From the NCBI RefSeq assembly GCF_004634245.1, contig NZ_SJTF01000015.1:1-64000 (forward strand): a stretch of DNA of 64,000 bases. Reading direction: 5' to 3'. The notes under the pieces were generated by a model, which did not search any database, was not told the origin of the DNA, and saw only the letters and a program-made list of their open reading frames with translations. Shown here piece by piece: positions 28,932 through 37,770 of this stretch (position 1 is its first letter; each line of letters begins with the position of its first letter). The stretch is from Flavobacterium foetidum. GTDB taxonomy: Bacteria > Bacteroidota > Bacteroidia > Flavobacteriales > Flavobacteriaceae. The position numbers and the translations under genes were made by a program.

Positions 28932-29418
28932 TAGTTAAAAAGATTTGGAGCAAAAAACAATTAATAAGAAATTAAATGAACACAATTTTAAAATAAAACA
29001 AGAATTAACACGAAATTTAATTAGTGAAAATTTGTGGAATTTGTGGCGAAAAAAAATGTGGCATCGCAAGACTTTTGAGCAGAACTAATGAAGTTTAGAA
29101 AATCAATTTTTATGGCGATAGCTTCTCTTTCTCTTGGGACAATTGGCTGTTAATGGAAATCAGCTTGATAGTTAAAAAAGATTTGGAGCAAAAAACAATT
29201 AATAAGAAATTAAATGAACACAATCTAAAATAAAACACGAATTAACACGAAATTAATTAATGAAAATTTGTGGAATTTGTGGCAAAAAAAAAATGTGGCA
29301 TCGCAAGATTTTTGAGCAGAACTACTATTAAAAATTTAACTAAAAAAATATAATAATGAAGTTTAGAAAATCAATCTTTATGGCAATAGCTTCTCTTTCA
29401 CTTGGAGCAATTGGCTGT
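28917..29418 (+). repeat. Tandem segmental duplication across the HTCS-GH105 junction
   Basis: Unit 1 (28917-29153) and unit 2 (29154-29418) are about 90 percent alike. Each starts with TGGAAATCAGCTTGATAG, the last codons and stop of the HTCS gene, runs through the spacer (AGATTTGGAGCAAAAAACAA, TGTGGCATCGCAAGA), and ends with the signal-peptide codons of the GH105 lipoprotein up to TGT. Unit 2 has about 30 bases more just before the ATG. The stop of the HTCS and the true GH105 start are in unit 1 and unit 2 respectively. Confidence 0.9.
29088..29153 (+). pseudogene. Orphan lipoprotein signal peptide (duplicated GH105 5' end)
   Basis: ATG 29088 opens a 21-codon frame, MKFRKSIFMAIASLSLGTIG then C, followed at once by TAA. 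It is the signal peptide of the next gene with one substitution (T for A), ending exactly at the lipobox Cys. It arose from the segmental duplication. If translated it would give only a lipidated leader, so it is most likely dead; the missing spacer before its ATG probably weakens initiation. Confidence 0.75.
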
Positions 29419-30510
29419 AAAACAGGAAATGCAAAACAAGAAAACGGGATAAAAGAATCTAAAGAAGAAGTTGTTGCGATTATCGATAAAGTAAATAACC
29501 ATTGGCAAAGTACTCATCCTGAACTTGGAAATGCTTTTTGGCATGTTTCGGCTTATCATACAGGAAATATGGAAGCTTATAAAGTAACCCAAAACAAAAA
29601 GTATTTGGATTATTCATTGGCTTGGGCCGAGAAAAATCAATGGATGGGAGCAAAATCCAATGATAAATCCGAATGGAAATACAATTATGGAGAAACAGAT
29701 GAATATGTATTGTTTGGAGACTGGCAGATTTGTTTTCAAACCTATATCGATTTGTACAATTTCACAGGAAAAAAAGATCCTCAAAAAATAGCAAGAGCAA
29801 AAGAAGTGATGGAATATGAAATAAGTACGCCGCAAAACGATTATTGGTGGTGGGTTGACGGATTGTATATGGTAATGCCGGTCATGACAAAGCTCTACAA
29901 CGTTACGGGTAATGAAATGTACTTAGAGAAATTACACTCTTATTTGCAATATGCAGACAGTATTATGTATGATGAAGAAGCAAAACTGTATTTTCGTGAT
30001 GCCAGATATGTGTATCCAAAACATAAAAGCGCAAATGGGAAAAAAGACTTTTGGGCAAGGGGAGACGGCTGGATTTTTGCCGGTTATGCTAAAATTATTC
30101 AGGATTTACCAAAATCGGCCAAACATAGAAATGAATATATCAATCGTTTTAAAGAAATGGCTAAAGCTTTGGCAGATGCACAGCAGAAAGGCGGCTATTG
30201 GACAAGAAGTATTCTAGATCCCGAACACGCACCAGGACCTGAAACCAGCGGAACAGCTTTCTTTACTTATGGTTTTATGTGGGGAATAAACAATGGATTT
30301 TTGGATAGAAAGACCTATTTGCCCGTTGTAGAAAAATCATGGAATTATTTAACCACATTCGCCCTGCAGCCAGATGGAAAAGTAGGTTACGTACAGCCTA
30401 TCGGCGAAAAAGCAATTCCGGGACAAGTTGTCGATAAAAATTCCACAGCAGATTTTGGAGTTGGCGCTTTTTTATTGGCGGCATCAGAGGTTTATCGTTA
30501 TGTGAAATAA
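29356..30510 (+). CDS. GH105/GH88-type unsaturated glucuronyl hydrolase, lipoprotein
   Basis: A 384-residue lipoprotein (lipobox GAIGC, Cys 21) with an (alpha/alpha)6 barrel. Hallmarks are NHWQSTHPELGNAFWHVSAYHTG-type opening, the YGETDEYVLFGDWQ block, and WWWVDGLYMVMPVMTKLY, whose Asp is the catalytic residue in GH105 (D143-type in YteR). Later WARGDGWIFAGYAK and TSGTAFFTYGFMWG are also typical. These enzymes hydrate the double bond of 4,5-unsaturated uronic acids at chain ends and thereby release the sugar. In this locus the unsaturated glucuronate would come from a lyase, possibly the propeller protein at 19749. The gene ends at a terminator and is separated from susC by 840 bases. Distinguishing GH105 from GH88 needs a database search. 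Confidence 0.85.
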   Translation: MKFRKSIFMAIASLSLGAIGCKTGNAKQENGIKESKEEVVAIIDKVNNHWQSTHPELGNAFWHVSAYHTGNMEAYKVTQNKKYLDYSLAWAEKNQWMGAKSNDKSEWKYNYGETDEYVLFGDWQICFQTYIDLYNFTGKKDPQKIARAKEVMEYEISTPQNDYWWWVDGLYMVMPVMTKLYNVTGNEMYLEKLHSYLQYADSIMYDEEAKLYFRDARYVYPKHKSANGKKDFWARGDGWIFAGYAKIIQDLPKSAKHRNEYINRFKEMAKALADAQQKGGYWTRSILDPEHAPGPETSGTAFFTYGFMWGINNGFLDRKTYLPVVEKSWNYLTTFALQPDGKVGYVQPIGEKAIPGQVVDKNSTADFGVGAFLLAASEVYRYVK

Positions 30511-30538
30511 TTGATTCCGTTTTATTGTATTTGAAGAG

Positions 30539-30570
30539 GAAGCTGTCTTTTAAGATAGCTTCTTTTTTTT
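30539..30570 (+). terminator. Terminator after the GH105 gene
   Basis: GAAGCTGTCTT (30539-30549) pairs with AAGATAGCTTC (30552-30562), one G-T pair included, with a T run (30563-30570). It lies 29 bases after the stop codon. Confidence 0.75.
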
Positions 30571-30573
30571 TAT

Positions 30574-30925
30574 AAGCTTCGGAGAAGCTACATATTTATA
30601 GAAAAGAATCAATTTGAGCAATATAAAGTTAGACAAGAAGTATTAAAATTGAGTTTTATTTTGGAAAAGCTTCGGAGAAACTACATATTTATAGAAAAGA
30701 ATCAATTTGAGCAATATAAAGTTAGACAAGAAGTATCAAAATTGAGTTTTATTTTGGAAAAGCTTCGGAGAAGCTACATATTTATAGCAAAGAACGGACG
30801 TTAAAAAAAAGCTCCGGAGGAGCGACATATACTAGAGATTATGAAAAATATGTCGCTCCTCCTCAGCTTTTTATCATTTTTAGGATTAAAGTTCTATAGA
30901 TATCTTACCCCGCTGGGGTATTGTT
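30574..30925. repeat. Modular palindromic repeat (family C) with 93-bp tandem units and a long hairpin
   Basis: AAGCTTCGGAGAA(G/A)CT recurs at 30574, 30667 and 30760, exactly 93 bp apart, with nearly identical spacers (TTTATAGAAAAGAATCAATT, GCAATATAAAGTTAGACAAG). After the third, a near-perfect 25-bp stem is formed by 30806-30830 and 30848-30872 (core GAGGAGCGACATAT), followed by T5. A further module, TACCCCGCTGGGGTA, is at 30906-30920. The three module types are those seen at 1-400. Confidence 0.85.
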
Positions 30926-31144
30926 AATGTATGATTTTTATAAAGATTCTTTTTAGTTAAAAAATATGTTTTGAGATTGCTTCCTCTTTTCATTTTTCTA
31001 AAGTCATTTAAGATAAATGCAGAGAGATTATACCACATATGTATTTATATCCAACTTTTAAATAATTACACATGATACATTTTGAACATGCTTTTTCTGT
31101 CATTCCAATAAAAAAATCCCGTTTTGCCTCTAAAAATGCGGATT

Positions 31145-31203
31145 TACCCCTTTTTTAATGTTGTAATTACCCCCTTTTGCTTGCGTCTCTTGCTATAGAT
31201 TTG
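31145..31203 (+). promoter_or_regulatory. Candidate HTCS operator and promoter of susC
   Basis: Two copies of TACCCC(C)TTTT, at 31145 and 31168 (23 bases apart), lie directly before a TTTG (31176-31179) and the -7 element TAGATTTG (31196-31203). The arrangement repeats that before the GH2 gene at 21394. With this promoter the susC transcript would have a leader of about 135 bases. It is inferred to be the HTCS-controlled promoter. Confidence 0.55.
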
Positions 31204-31346
31204 TAAGGCAAACTATTGATAATTACATAATAAACTGTGCTTAAAAAATTTTGAAAAACAAAATTGTAAAAAACACACTTGCAGATGTTCATTTCTATAT
31301 TTTGCAGACTATTAACTTATCAATTAACCAAAACTTACAACCAAAA

Positions 31347-34300
31347 ATGACAAACTTTATTAGGAAGACCAAGGCTCCTGATTATGGATCTGGATTTGAT
31401 TTGAAAAAGAAACTTACACTGCTTTGTGTATTAGTTTCATTATCTCAAGTACATGCATTTTCTACTGAACCGGGTAGCAGGATAGGAGCAGAAAAAGTAC
31501 AATCGCAAAATAGTATCAGCGGACAGGTAAAAGATAGCAAAGGTGTGCCGCTTCCCGGAGCCTCAGTTCTGATAAAAGGAACGAAAAAAGGAACGATAAC
31601 AGATTTTGATGGAAAATTTACTTTGGAAGGAGATGACAATTCAATATTAGTAATATCGTTTGTTGGTTTTATAACCCAAGAAATAGCTGTAAAAGGCAAA
31701 ACGAGTATTTCGATAATATTAGAAGAGAATGCGGCCAATTTAGACGAAGTGGTAGTAGTGGGATATGGTAAAATGAAGAAAAAAGATTTAACCGGATCAA
31801 TTGTTCAGGTTAAAGCCGAAGCTTTAGCCAATCAAAACCCGCAAACCGTTCAGGATTTATTAAGAGGTGTTCCAGGTCTAAAAGTAGGCTACGATCCTTC
31901 TGCAAAAGGAGGTGGATCTTTGCAGATTCGTGGACAGACTTCTGTTTACAATCCTGATGGAGCAAATCATAATTCACCACTTATTATTCTGGACGGAATG
32001 CAGTTCTACGGAGAGCTTTCAGAAATTAATCCTGATGATGTTGGTCAGATTGATATTTTGAAAGATGCATCTGCAACGGCGGTATACGGTTCAAAAGCGG
32101 CAGCTGGGGTCATTGTTATATCTACAAAAAAGGGAAAAACAGGCAAACCTATTATCAATGTCACTAGCAACATGACAATTGTTAATGAAAGTGCGTATCG
32201 CAACGTATATTCTCCGGAAGGATATATAAAATACCGTCAGGATTGGGAAACGGCTAAAACATATGGTACCAATACAGCAACTGGAAATTACGAGGCATGG
32301 GTTACAGGAACAGCAGCGGGGAAACCGGGTTATTACGCAAGTCCAAGTCAATTAAGTCAGTATGGAATAACAGAGGCACAGTGGTTGGCTTATCAGCCCG
32401 CTTCACAAATACAAGGAAAAAGTTTGAATGAAGTGTGGGGACTGCGTTTAGGAATTACAGATGCAACACTTTTAAAGAATTTTACAGAAGGAAAAACGCA
32501 TGATTGGTATAACAGTACTTTTAGAACAGGAATAAACCGTGACAATAATTTAAGTGTTTCTGGAGCAGGTGATAAAGTAAATTATTATATGTCTTTAGGA
32601 TATTTAACCTCAGAAGGAGCAATTCAAGGAAATGATTATACTGCTGTTCGTGCGAATATGAAAGTAGATGCTAAGATTACAGACTGGCTTGAGTTTGGAG
32701 CGAACGTTAATTTTCAAGATCGTTCAGATGGAGATATATCTGTTGGTACAGGAACTAATTACTGGGATGCCAATATGTTAAGAAACAGCCCGTTTGCTAA
32801 CTTTAAAGAAACAAATGGCGATTATGCAAGACAGCCAATGGGATCGACAATTGGAGGATATAATTACTACTATGATCGTCAATATATGGATCTTGATAGA
32901 GGATATACAATCTTGAATACTATTTTTAATACAAAGGTAACGTTGCCATTTGGTATTACGTATTCCTTTAATGCGGCGCCTCGTTATGAATTTTTCTACA
33001 ATCGTTACTTCCAGTCGGCTGGTAATAAAAACTGGAATGCTGCTAATATTGGAGTGGATAGAGAAAACGGTAAAAAATTCACTTGGAACTTAAACAACAC
33101 CCTAACATGGGATCATACATTTAATGAGAAACACCATATTATCGCAACATTTGTTCAGGAAGCAGAAGATTTAAAAACATGGTCAGATCGTATTGATGCC
33201 AATAACATACAGCCATCAGATGCTTTAGGTTATCATAATATAGCCAATGCAACACTTGCCAATAGTACTTTTACTGCAACAGATACACATCAGACAGGTG
33301 ATGCGTTAATGGCGAGACTTTTCTATTCCTTTGACGATCGTTATATGATTACTGGAACAGTTCGACGTGATGGGTACTCTGCTTTTGGAGCTTCCTATCC
33401 TTACGCCACTTTCCCTTCTGTAGCATTGGGATGGAATTTTAATAAAGAAAAATGGTTTCACTGGGAACCGCTAAGCACTGGTAAATTACGTTTATCATGG
33501 GGTAAAAACGGAAACAGATCGCTTGCTGATCCTTACTTAGCTTTAGCCAATTTAAGTTCAGGTACAGGAGCAACTATGGGATATATTGATGCTTCAGGAA
33601 ATATTGTGGATATGAAATATCTTGGAATAGACCGTATGGCAAATCCAAATTTGCAATGGGAAAAAACAACAGCATCCAATATTGGTCTTGATCTTGGTTT
33701 CTTGAAGGACAGAATTACAACTACAATTGACGTTTACAAATCGGTTACGCACGATATGATCATGAGTCAGCGTCTACCTGAGTTTACCGGATTCTCATCT
33801 ATTGCAACCAACCTTGGAGAAGTTGAAAACAAAGGTATTGAGGTCAGCCTTACTTCTTTGAATATGAAAAAGCCAAACTTTGAATGGACAACTATGGTCG
33901 CTTTTTCATACAACAAGAATACGATTAACAAATTGTATGGCAATATGGAAGATATCAAAGATGTCAATGGAAATGTTATTGGAAGAAAAGAAGCAGATGA
34001 TAAAACCAATGGATGGTTTATTGGAAAACCTATTTCTCAAATCTGGGATTATAAAGTGATTGGAATCTGGCAGAAAGACGAAGCGATTGAAGCTGCAAAA
34101 TACGGACAACGTCCAGGTGATCCAAAAGTGGAGAACAGCTATACTGCTGATGATGTAAACGGAAAACCAACTTACAATGAAAAAGACAAACAGTTTTTAG
34201 GACAGACAACACCGCCAATTAACTGGTCTCTTCGTAATGAATTTACATTTTATAAAAATTGGAATTTGGCAATCAATATGTATTCATACATGGGACACAA

Positions 34301-34679
34301 ATCAATGGACGGACGTTATATGAATACGTACAATGATGGTAGTTTGTATACGAATAACTACAATCCGTTTGTAAATCCATATTGGACCATTGACAATCCA
34401 ACAAATGACTGGGCGCGTCTAGACGCAAGAGGACCTGCAGGCGCTGGAACAGCAAAATTATACGATCGCAGTTTTATTCGTTTAGACAATATTTCGTTGG
34501 CGTACTCACTTCCTAAAGATCTTGTAAACCGTTTACATGTGAGAAATTTCAAAATCTATACTTCTGTTCAGAATGTGGCAACTTGGTCAGCTTCTAAACA
34601 ATGGAAATATTATGGTGATCCGGAGACTGGCGGGCTTGCTACCCGAATGTTTAATTTAGGATTTAACGTTTCACTTTAA
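31347..34679 (+). CDS. susC: SusC/RagA-type TonB-dependent glycan transporter
   Basis: A 1110-residue outer-membrane transporter from ATG 31347. It has an N-terminal export signal (about residues 18-42, LLCVLVSLSQVHAFS), a carboxypeptidase-regulatory-like domain (about 58-130, ISGQVKDSKGVPLPGASVLI), the SusC linker LDEVVVVGYGKMKKKDLTGS (about 133-152), a plug (about 153-265, with LQIRGQTSVYN and VIVISTKKGK), and a large barrel ending LGFNVSL. The paired susD gene starts 13 bases downstream. It imports oligosaccharides released at the surface by the enzymes of the locus. A unique feature is the long export leader (about 42 residues before the regulatory domain). The symbol denotes family, not sugar specificity. 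Confidence 0.95.
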   Translation: MTNFIRKTKAPDYGSGFDLKKKLTLLCVLVSLSQVHAFSTEPGSRIGAEKVQSQNSISGQVKDSKGVPLPGASVLIKGTKKGTITDFDGKFTLEGDDNSILVISFVGFITQEIAVKGKTSISIILEENAANLDEVVVVGYGKMKKKDLTGSIVQVKAEALANQNPQTVQDLLRGVPGLKVGYDPSAKGGGSLQIRGQTSVYNPDGANHNSPLIILDGMQFYGELSEINPDDVGQIDILKDASATAVYGSKAAAGVIVISTKKGKTGKPIINVTSNMTIVNESAYRNVYSPEGYIKYRQDWETAKTYGTNTATGNYEAWVTGTAAGKPGYYASPSQLSQYGITEAQWLAYQPASQIQGKSLNEVWGLRLGITDATLLKNFTEGKTHDWYNSTFRTGINRDNNLSVSGAGDKVNYYMSLGYLTSEGAIQGNDYTAVRANMKVDAKITDWLEFGANVNFQDRSDGDISVGTGTNYWDANMLRNSPFANFKETNGDYARQPMGSTIGGYNYYYDRQYMDLDRGYTILNTIFNTKVTLPFGITYSFNAAPRYEFFYNRYFQSAGNKNWNAANIGVDRENGKKFTWNLNNTLTWDHTFNEKHHIIATFVQEAEDLKTWSDRIDANNIQPSDALGYHNIANATLANSTFTATDTHQTGDALMARLFYSFDDRYMITGTVRRDGYSAFGASYPYATFPSVALGWNFNKEKWFHWEPLSTGKLRLSWGKNGNRSLADPYLALANLSSGTGATMGYIDASGNIVDMKYLGIDRMANPNLQWEKTTASNIGLDLGFLKDRITTTIDVYKSVTHDMIMSQRLPEFTGFSSIATNLGEVENKGIEVSLTSLNMKKPNFEWTTMVAFSYNKNTINKLYGNMEDIKDVNGNVIGRKEADDKTNGWFIGKPISQIWDYKVIGIWQKDEAIEAAKYGQRPGDPKVENSYTADDVNGKPTYNEKDKQFLGQTTPPINWSLRNEFTFYKNWNLAINMYSYMGHKSMDGRYMNTYNDGSLYTNNYNPFVNPYWTIDNPTNDWARLDARGPAGAGTAKLYDRSFIRLDNISLAYSLPKDLVNRLHVRNFKIYTSVQNVATWSASKQWKYYGDPETGGLATRMFNLGFNVSL

Positions 34680-34692
34680 AAATTAGTCAATA

Positions 34693-36675
34693 ATGAAAAG
34701 ATATATACAAAATAAAATTTCAAGAATAGTACCTTTAGTTGCGGTTGCTGCTCTTTTTGTTTCCTGCTCAGAGGATTTTCTGGAACCAGACCCGCTTTCG
34801 TTTTACGAGCCAGAAGCTACATTTAGTACAGAAAGCGGATTGCAAGCTGTTTTGGCAAGTGCCGATAAACAGCTTCGTAATAACTATATTCATTACAATA
34901 ATGCTGGTAATAGTGTGCCTATTGGTACAGAATATGTTTTCTCTGATATGTCAAAATATGGAAAAACAGATAACACCAGCACCATTTCTGATTTTGCCAA
35001 TACTATGGTGCCTACCATGAGTTACAAAACGGCAACAAATGATGATTTTTATTTCGGATTTTACTGGACTGAAGCTTATACTGGAATTAAACATGCCAAT
35101 ACTGTTTTAACTTATATTGATAAGGTAACAAGTTTAACAGAAGAAGTGAAACGTAAATACATTGGTCAAGCTTACTTTCACAGAGCATACCGTTATCTTA
35201 ATTTGGTTTATCAATTTGGAGATATTCCACTGATTACAAAGATTTTGGAAGTTCCAAAACAAAGTTATTATTCAACTAAAAAAGAGGCTATTATCGAAAT
35301 GATTACGGCTGATATGGAAAAGGCTGTAGAATGGGTGCCGGAACAATCGAAATTACCTTATCTAGGCGTAGTAAACAAAGGAGCATGTCGTCAATTATTG
35401 ATTAAATGTTACCTGGCTTCCGGAAGATTCAAAGATGCAGAGAATCAGGCTGATTTACTGATCAACCAATCGGGTTATTCTTTGATGCAGGGTTCTTTTG
35501 GAACTTTTGATGCAGGAGGAAATCCAGCGACATGGACTATCACTAGAAATGTGATCTGGGATTTACACCGACCTGAAAATAAAGTTATTGCCGCTAACAG
35601 AGAAGCTATTTTGGTAATGCCGAATGGTGGCGTACAATCTTTTTTACCATTTGCATCGATGAGAATTTTTGGTCCAAACTGGAATTCAGGTACAGTTACT
35701 ACTCCTGACGGAAAGCAAGCCGCAAATCGTTTTGCTTCAAACAATGCCAATTATCAGGCAAATTATGATTACGCAAGAGCTTTAGGGCGTGGTATTGCTA
35801 CAATTAGTGCTTCTTATTATTCACAGCATCCAATGTGGGTGGTTAATGGAGTTGAAGACAAACAAGATCTTAGACATAACAGTACCGTTGGGAACTGGGT
35901 AAACATGGAAAATTTGAAATACAGCGACAAAACTTCTGCGTATTATGGGCAAAATTTCAGATTAAAAAATGGTGCTACTTTGTTGGCAAAAGATACACTG
36001 CGCGAATGGTTTGATTTTCCGTTGTACAAAATCTATCTGCACGATGTGGTAAATGAAACCAATCCAAATGCAAATGATTTTCAGGGAGCCAGTACAGGAA
36101 GTAAAGCACATTGGTACTTATATCGTTTGGCTGAAACTTATTTGTTGAGAGCAGAAGCCCGTTTTTATCAAGGTAATGTTGGCGGTGCTGCTCAAGATGT
36201 AAATGTTATTAGAGCAAGAGCAGGTGCTTCGCAAATGTATGGAACAGTAACAATAGGTGATATTTGTGCAGAAAGAGGAAGAGAACTTTACCTGGAAGAA
36301 TGGAGGAATGTCGAGCTAAAACGTATTTCGCATTGTCTCGCACTCAGCGGACAACCAGATGAATGGGGGCAGACGTACAATAAAACGAACTGGGACAAAC
36401 AGTCCGGAACGGATGACGCAGGCGGAAGTTACTGGTATCAGCGAATTGTCCACTATACTCTTTACAATAAATATCCAAGTGGAATTGTAGTTCCAAACGG
36501 AACTAAATTTTATACAATGGACAAACGTAATAACTATTGGCCAATTCCAAACAGTGCCATAACAGCTAACATCAAAGGGAAATTAAGTCAGAACTTTGGT
36601 TATGATGGTTATGACCCGAGCGTTAAGGTTTGGGACAAATGGCAGGATGCTGTCGCAGATGAGAACCAGCTTTAA
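34693..36675 (+). CDS. susD: SusD/RagB-type glycan-binding lipoprotein
   Basis: A 660-residue surface lipoprotein (lipobox LFVSC, Cys near residue 25, followed by SEDFLEPDPLSFYEPE). The SusD-like N-terminal TPR region includes YTGIKHANTVLTYIDKV, RAYRYLNLVYQFGDIPLI; the C-terminal half has LYRLAETYLLRAEARFYQGN and ICAERGRELYLEEWRNVELKRI, which are diagnostic of the family. It forms the lid of the SusC pore and captures the glycan. It is longer than most SusDs (about 500-600). No SusE/F-like surface glycan-binding protein gene follows; a terminator at 36834 ends the susCD operon. Confidence 0.93.
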   Translation: MKRYIQNKISRIVPLVAVAALFVSCSEDFLEPDPLSFYEPEATFSTESGLQAVLASADKQLRNNYIHYNNAGNSVPIGTEYVFSDMSKYGKTDNTSTISDFANTMVPTMSYKTATNDDFYFGFYWTEAYTGIKHANTVLTYIDKVTSLTEEVKRKYIGQAYFHRAYRYLNLVYQFGDIPLITKILEVPKQSYYSTKKEAIIEMITADMEKAVEWVPEQSKLPYLGVVNKGACRQLLIKCYLASGRFKDAENQADLLINQSGYSLMQGSFGTFDAGGNPATWTITRNVIWDLHRPENKVIAANREAILVMPNGGVQSFLPFASMRIFGPNWNSGTVTTPDGKQAANRFASNNANYQANYDYARALGRGIATISASYYSQHPMWVVNGVEDKQDLRHNSTVGNWVNMENLKYSDKTSAYYGQNFRLKNGATLLAKDTLREWFDFPLYKIYLHDVVNETNPNANDFQGASTGSKAHWYLYRLAETYLLRAEARFYQGNVGGAAQDVNVIRARAGASQMYGTVTIGDICAERGRELYLEEWRNVELKRISHCLALSGQPDEWGQTYNKTNWDKQSGTDDAGGSYWYQRIVHYTLYNKYPSGIVVPNGTKFYTMDKRNNYWPIPNSAITANIKGKLSQNFGYDGYDPSVKVWDKWQDAVADENQL

Positions 36676-36833
36676 TTGAAATGAAAGACAAAATGCAGTT
36701 TTTTGTTTAAAGCGGTTTAAGTTTTTTAAGACTTCCTCTAATAGAAATAGATTCACATTTAGAATCGTCATGATTAAAAAATGATGAATTGTTTAAATAG
36801 ATAAAGTTTGGTTTAATTAGTTCAGAGATGATT

Positions 36834-36857
36834 AGGGATCTTTCGGGATCCCTTTTT
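36834..36857 (+). terminator. Terminator after susD
   Basis: AGGGATC (36834-36840) pairs with GATCCCT (36847-36853) around a 6-base loop and is followed by TTTTT. It isolates the susCD transcript from the GH16 gene. Confidence 0.8.
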
Positions 36858-36912
36858 ACAATACAAGATTTCAGTATGTAAAACGAATATATGCGATTAA
36901 AATAAATAGAAG

Positions 36913-37767
36913 ATGAGATTTATCGGTAAGTTTTTGGTGTTGGGAATTGTCCTGATGCTGCTTTTTAGTTTTATCAGGTACAAAGAAAAAGCTTTAATGG
37001 CTGAAGATTATAAGTTGGTCTGGTCAGATGAATTCAACACAGATGGTCGTCCAGATGAAAAGAATTGGAATTACGAAATAGGTTTTGTGAGAAATCAAGA
37101 AAACCAATGGTATCAAAAAGAAAATGCATTTTGCAAAGATGGTTATTTGATTATCGAAGCTAGAAATGAAAATAAACCCAACCCAAATTTTGTATCTAAA
37201 ACGCATAAAGATTTTGCTAAAAATAGAGATTCCATAAAAGTGACTTCTTCCTGTTTGATTACCAGCGGAAAGCATTCTTGGCAATATGGCCGTTTTGAAA
37301 TGCGTGCTAAAATTCCAGTTGGAAAAGGAATGTGGCCAGCTTTCTGGAGTTTGGGTGTAAAAGGAAACTGGCCGGCAAACGGAGAAATAGACATTATGGA
37401 ATATTATACCGGAAAAATACTGGCAAATGCCGCTTGGAAATCAAATGAATCGAAGACAGCTTGGGACAGTGAAACATTTAAACTGACTGATTTTAAAGAC
37501 AAAGCATGGGCAGATCAATTTCACGTTTGGAAAATGGATTGGGATGCGCATTCGATTAAATTATATGTTGACAATCAATTATTAAATGAAATTAGTGTTG
37601 ATAAAACCCTATACTCAAAAGAGCAAGAAATAATTCCGTTTCGACAGCCGCATTATTTATTGGTCAATTTGGCGGTCGGAGGAATAAATGGCGGAGATTT
37701 CACTAAAGCAGATCTTCCGTCAAGATACAGTATAGATTATATCAGGGTTTATCAAAAAAATAAATAA
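36913..37767 (+). CDS. GH16 family endo-beta-glycanase
   Basis: A 284-residue enzyme with an N-terminal hydrophobic signal/anchor (about residues 9-20). The GH16 active-site motif GEIDIMEYY gives Glu 158 (nucleophile), Asp 160 and Glu 163 (acid/base). WSDEFN near residue 37, GRFEMRAKIP, GMWPAFWSLG and the closing YSIDYIRVYQ are all typical of the jelly-roll GH16 fold. Members cut beta-1,3 or beta-1,4 glucans or galactans. Because the neighbouring genes look like type II arabinogalactan enzymes, endo-beta-1,3-galactanase is a plausible role, but laminarinase is the classic one and cannot be excluded. It lies 4 bases before the next GH43 gene, so the two are co-transcribed. Confidence 0.88.
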   Translation: MRFIGKFLVLGIVLMLLFSFIRYKEKALMAEDYKLVWSDEFNTDGRPDEKNWNYEIGFVRNQENQWYQKENAFCKDGYLIIEARNENKPNPNFVSKTHKDFAKNRDSIKVTSSCLITSGKHSWQYGRFEMRAKIPVGKGMWPAFWSLGVKGNWPANGEIDIMEYYTGKILANAAWKSNESKTAWDSETFKLTDFKDKAWADQFHVWKMDWDAHSIKLYVDNQLLNEISVDKTLYSKEQEIIPFRQPHYLLVNLAVGGINGGDFTKADLPSRYSIDYIRVYQKNK

Positions 37768-37770
37768 AAA

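Larger units (their letters stand above)
30511..31346. other. Intergenic region before susC
   Basis: This is the longest gap in the window (about 836 bases). It contains the GH105 terminator, the family C repeat block, about 150 bases of AT-rich text without features, and the candidate operator and promoter of susC. An ORF extends upstream of ATG 31347 to TTG 31251, but this stretch does not look like a signal peptide and I treat it as leader. Confidence 0.6.

Noticed and set aside
31251..31346. TTG start giving susC 32 extra residues
   Set aside because: The added residues do not resemble a signal peptide; SusC leaders normally begin just before the hydrophobic stretch, which fits ATG 31347.
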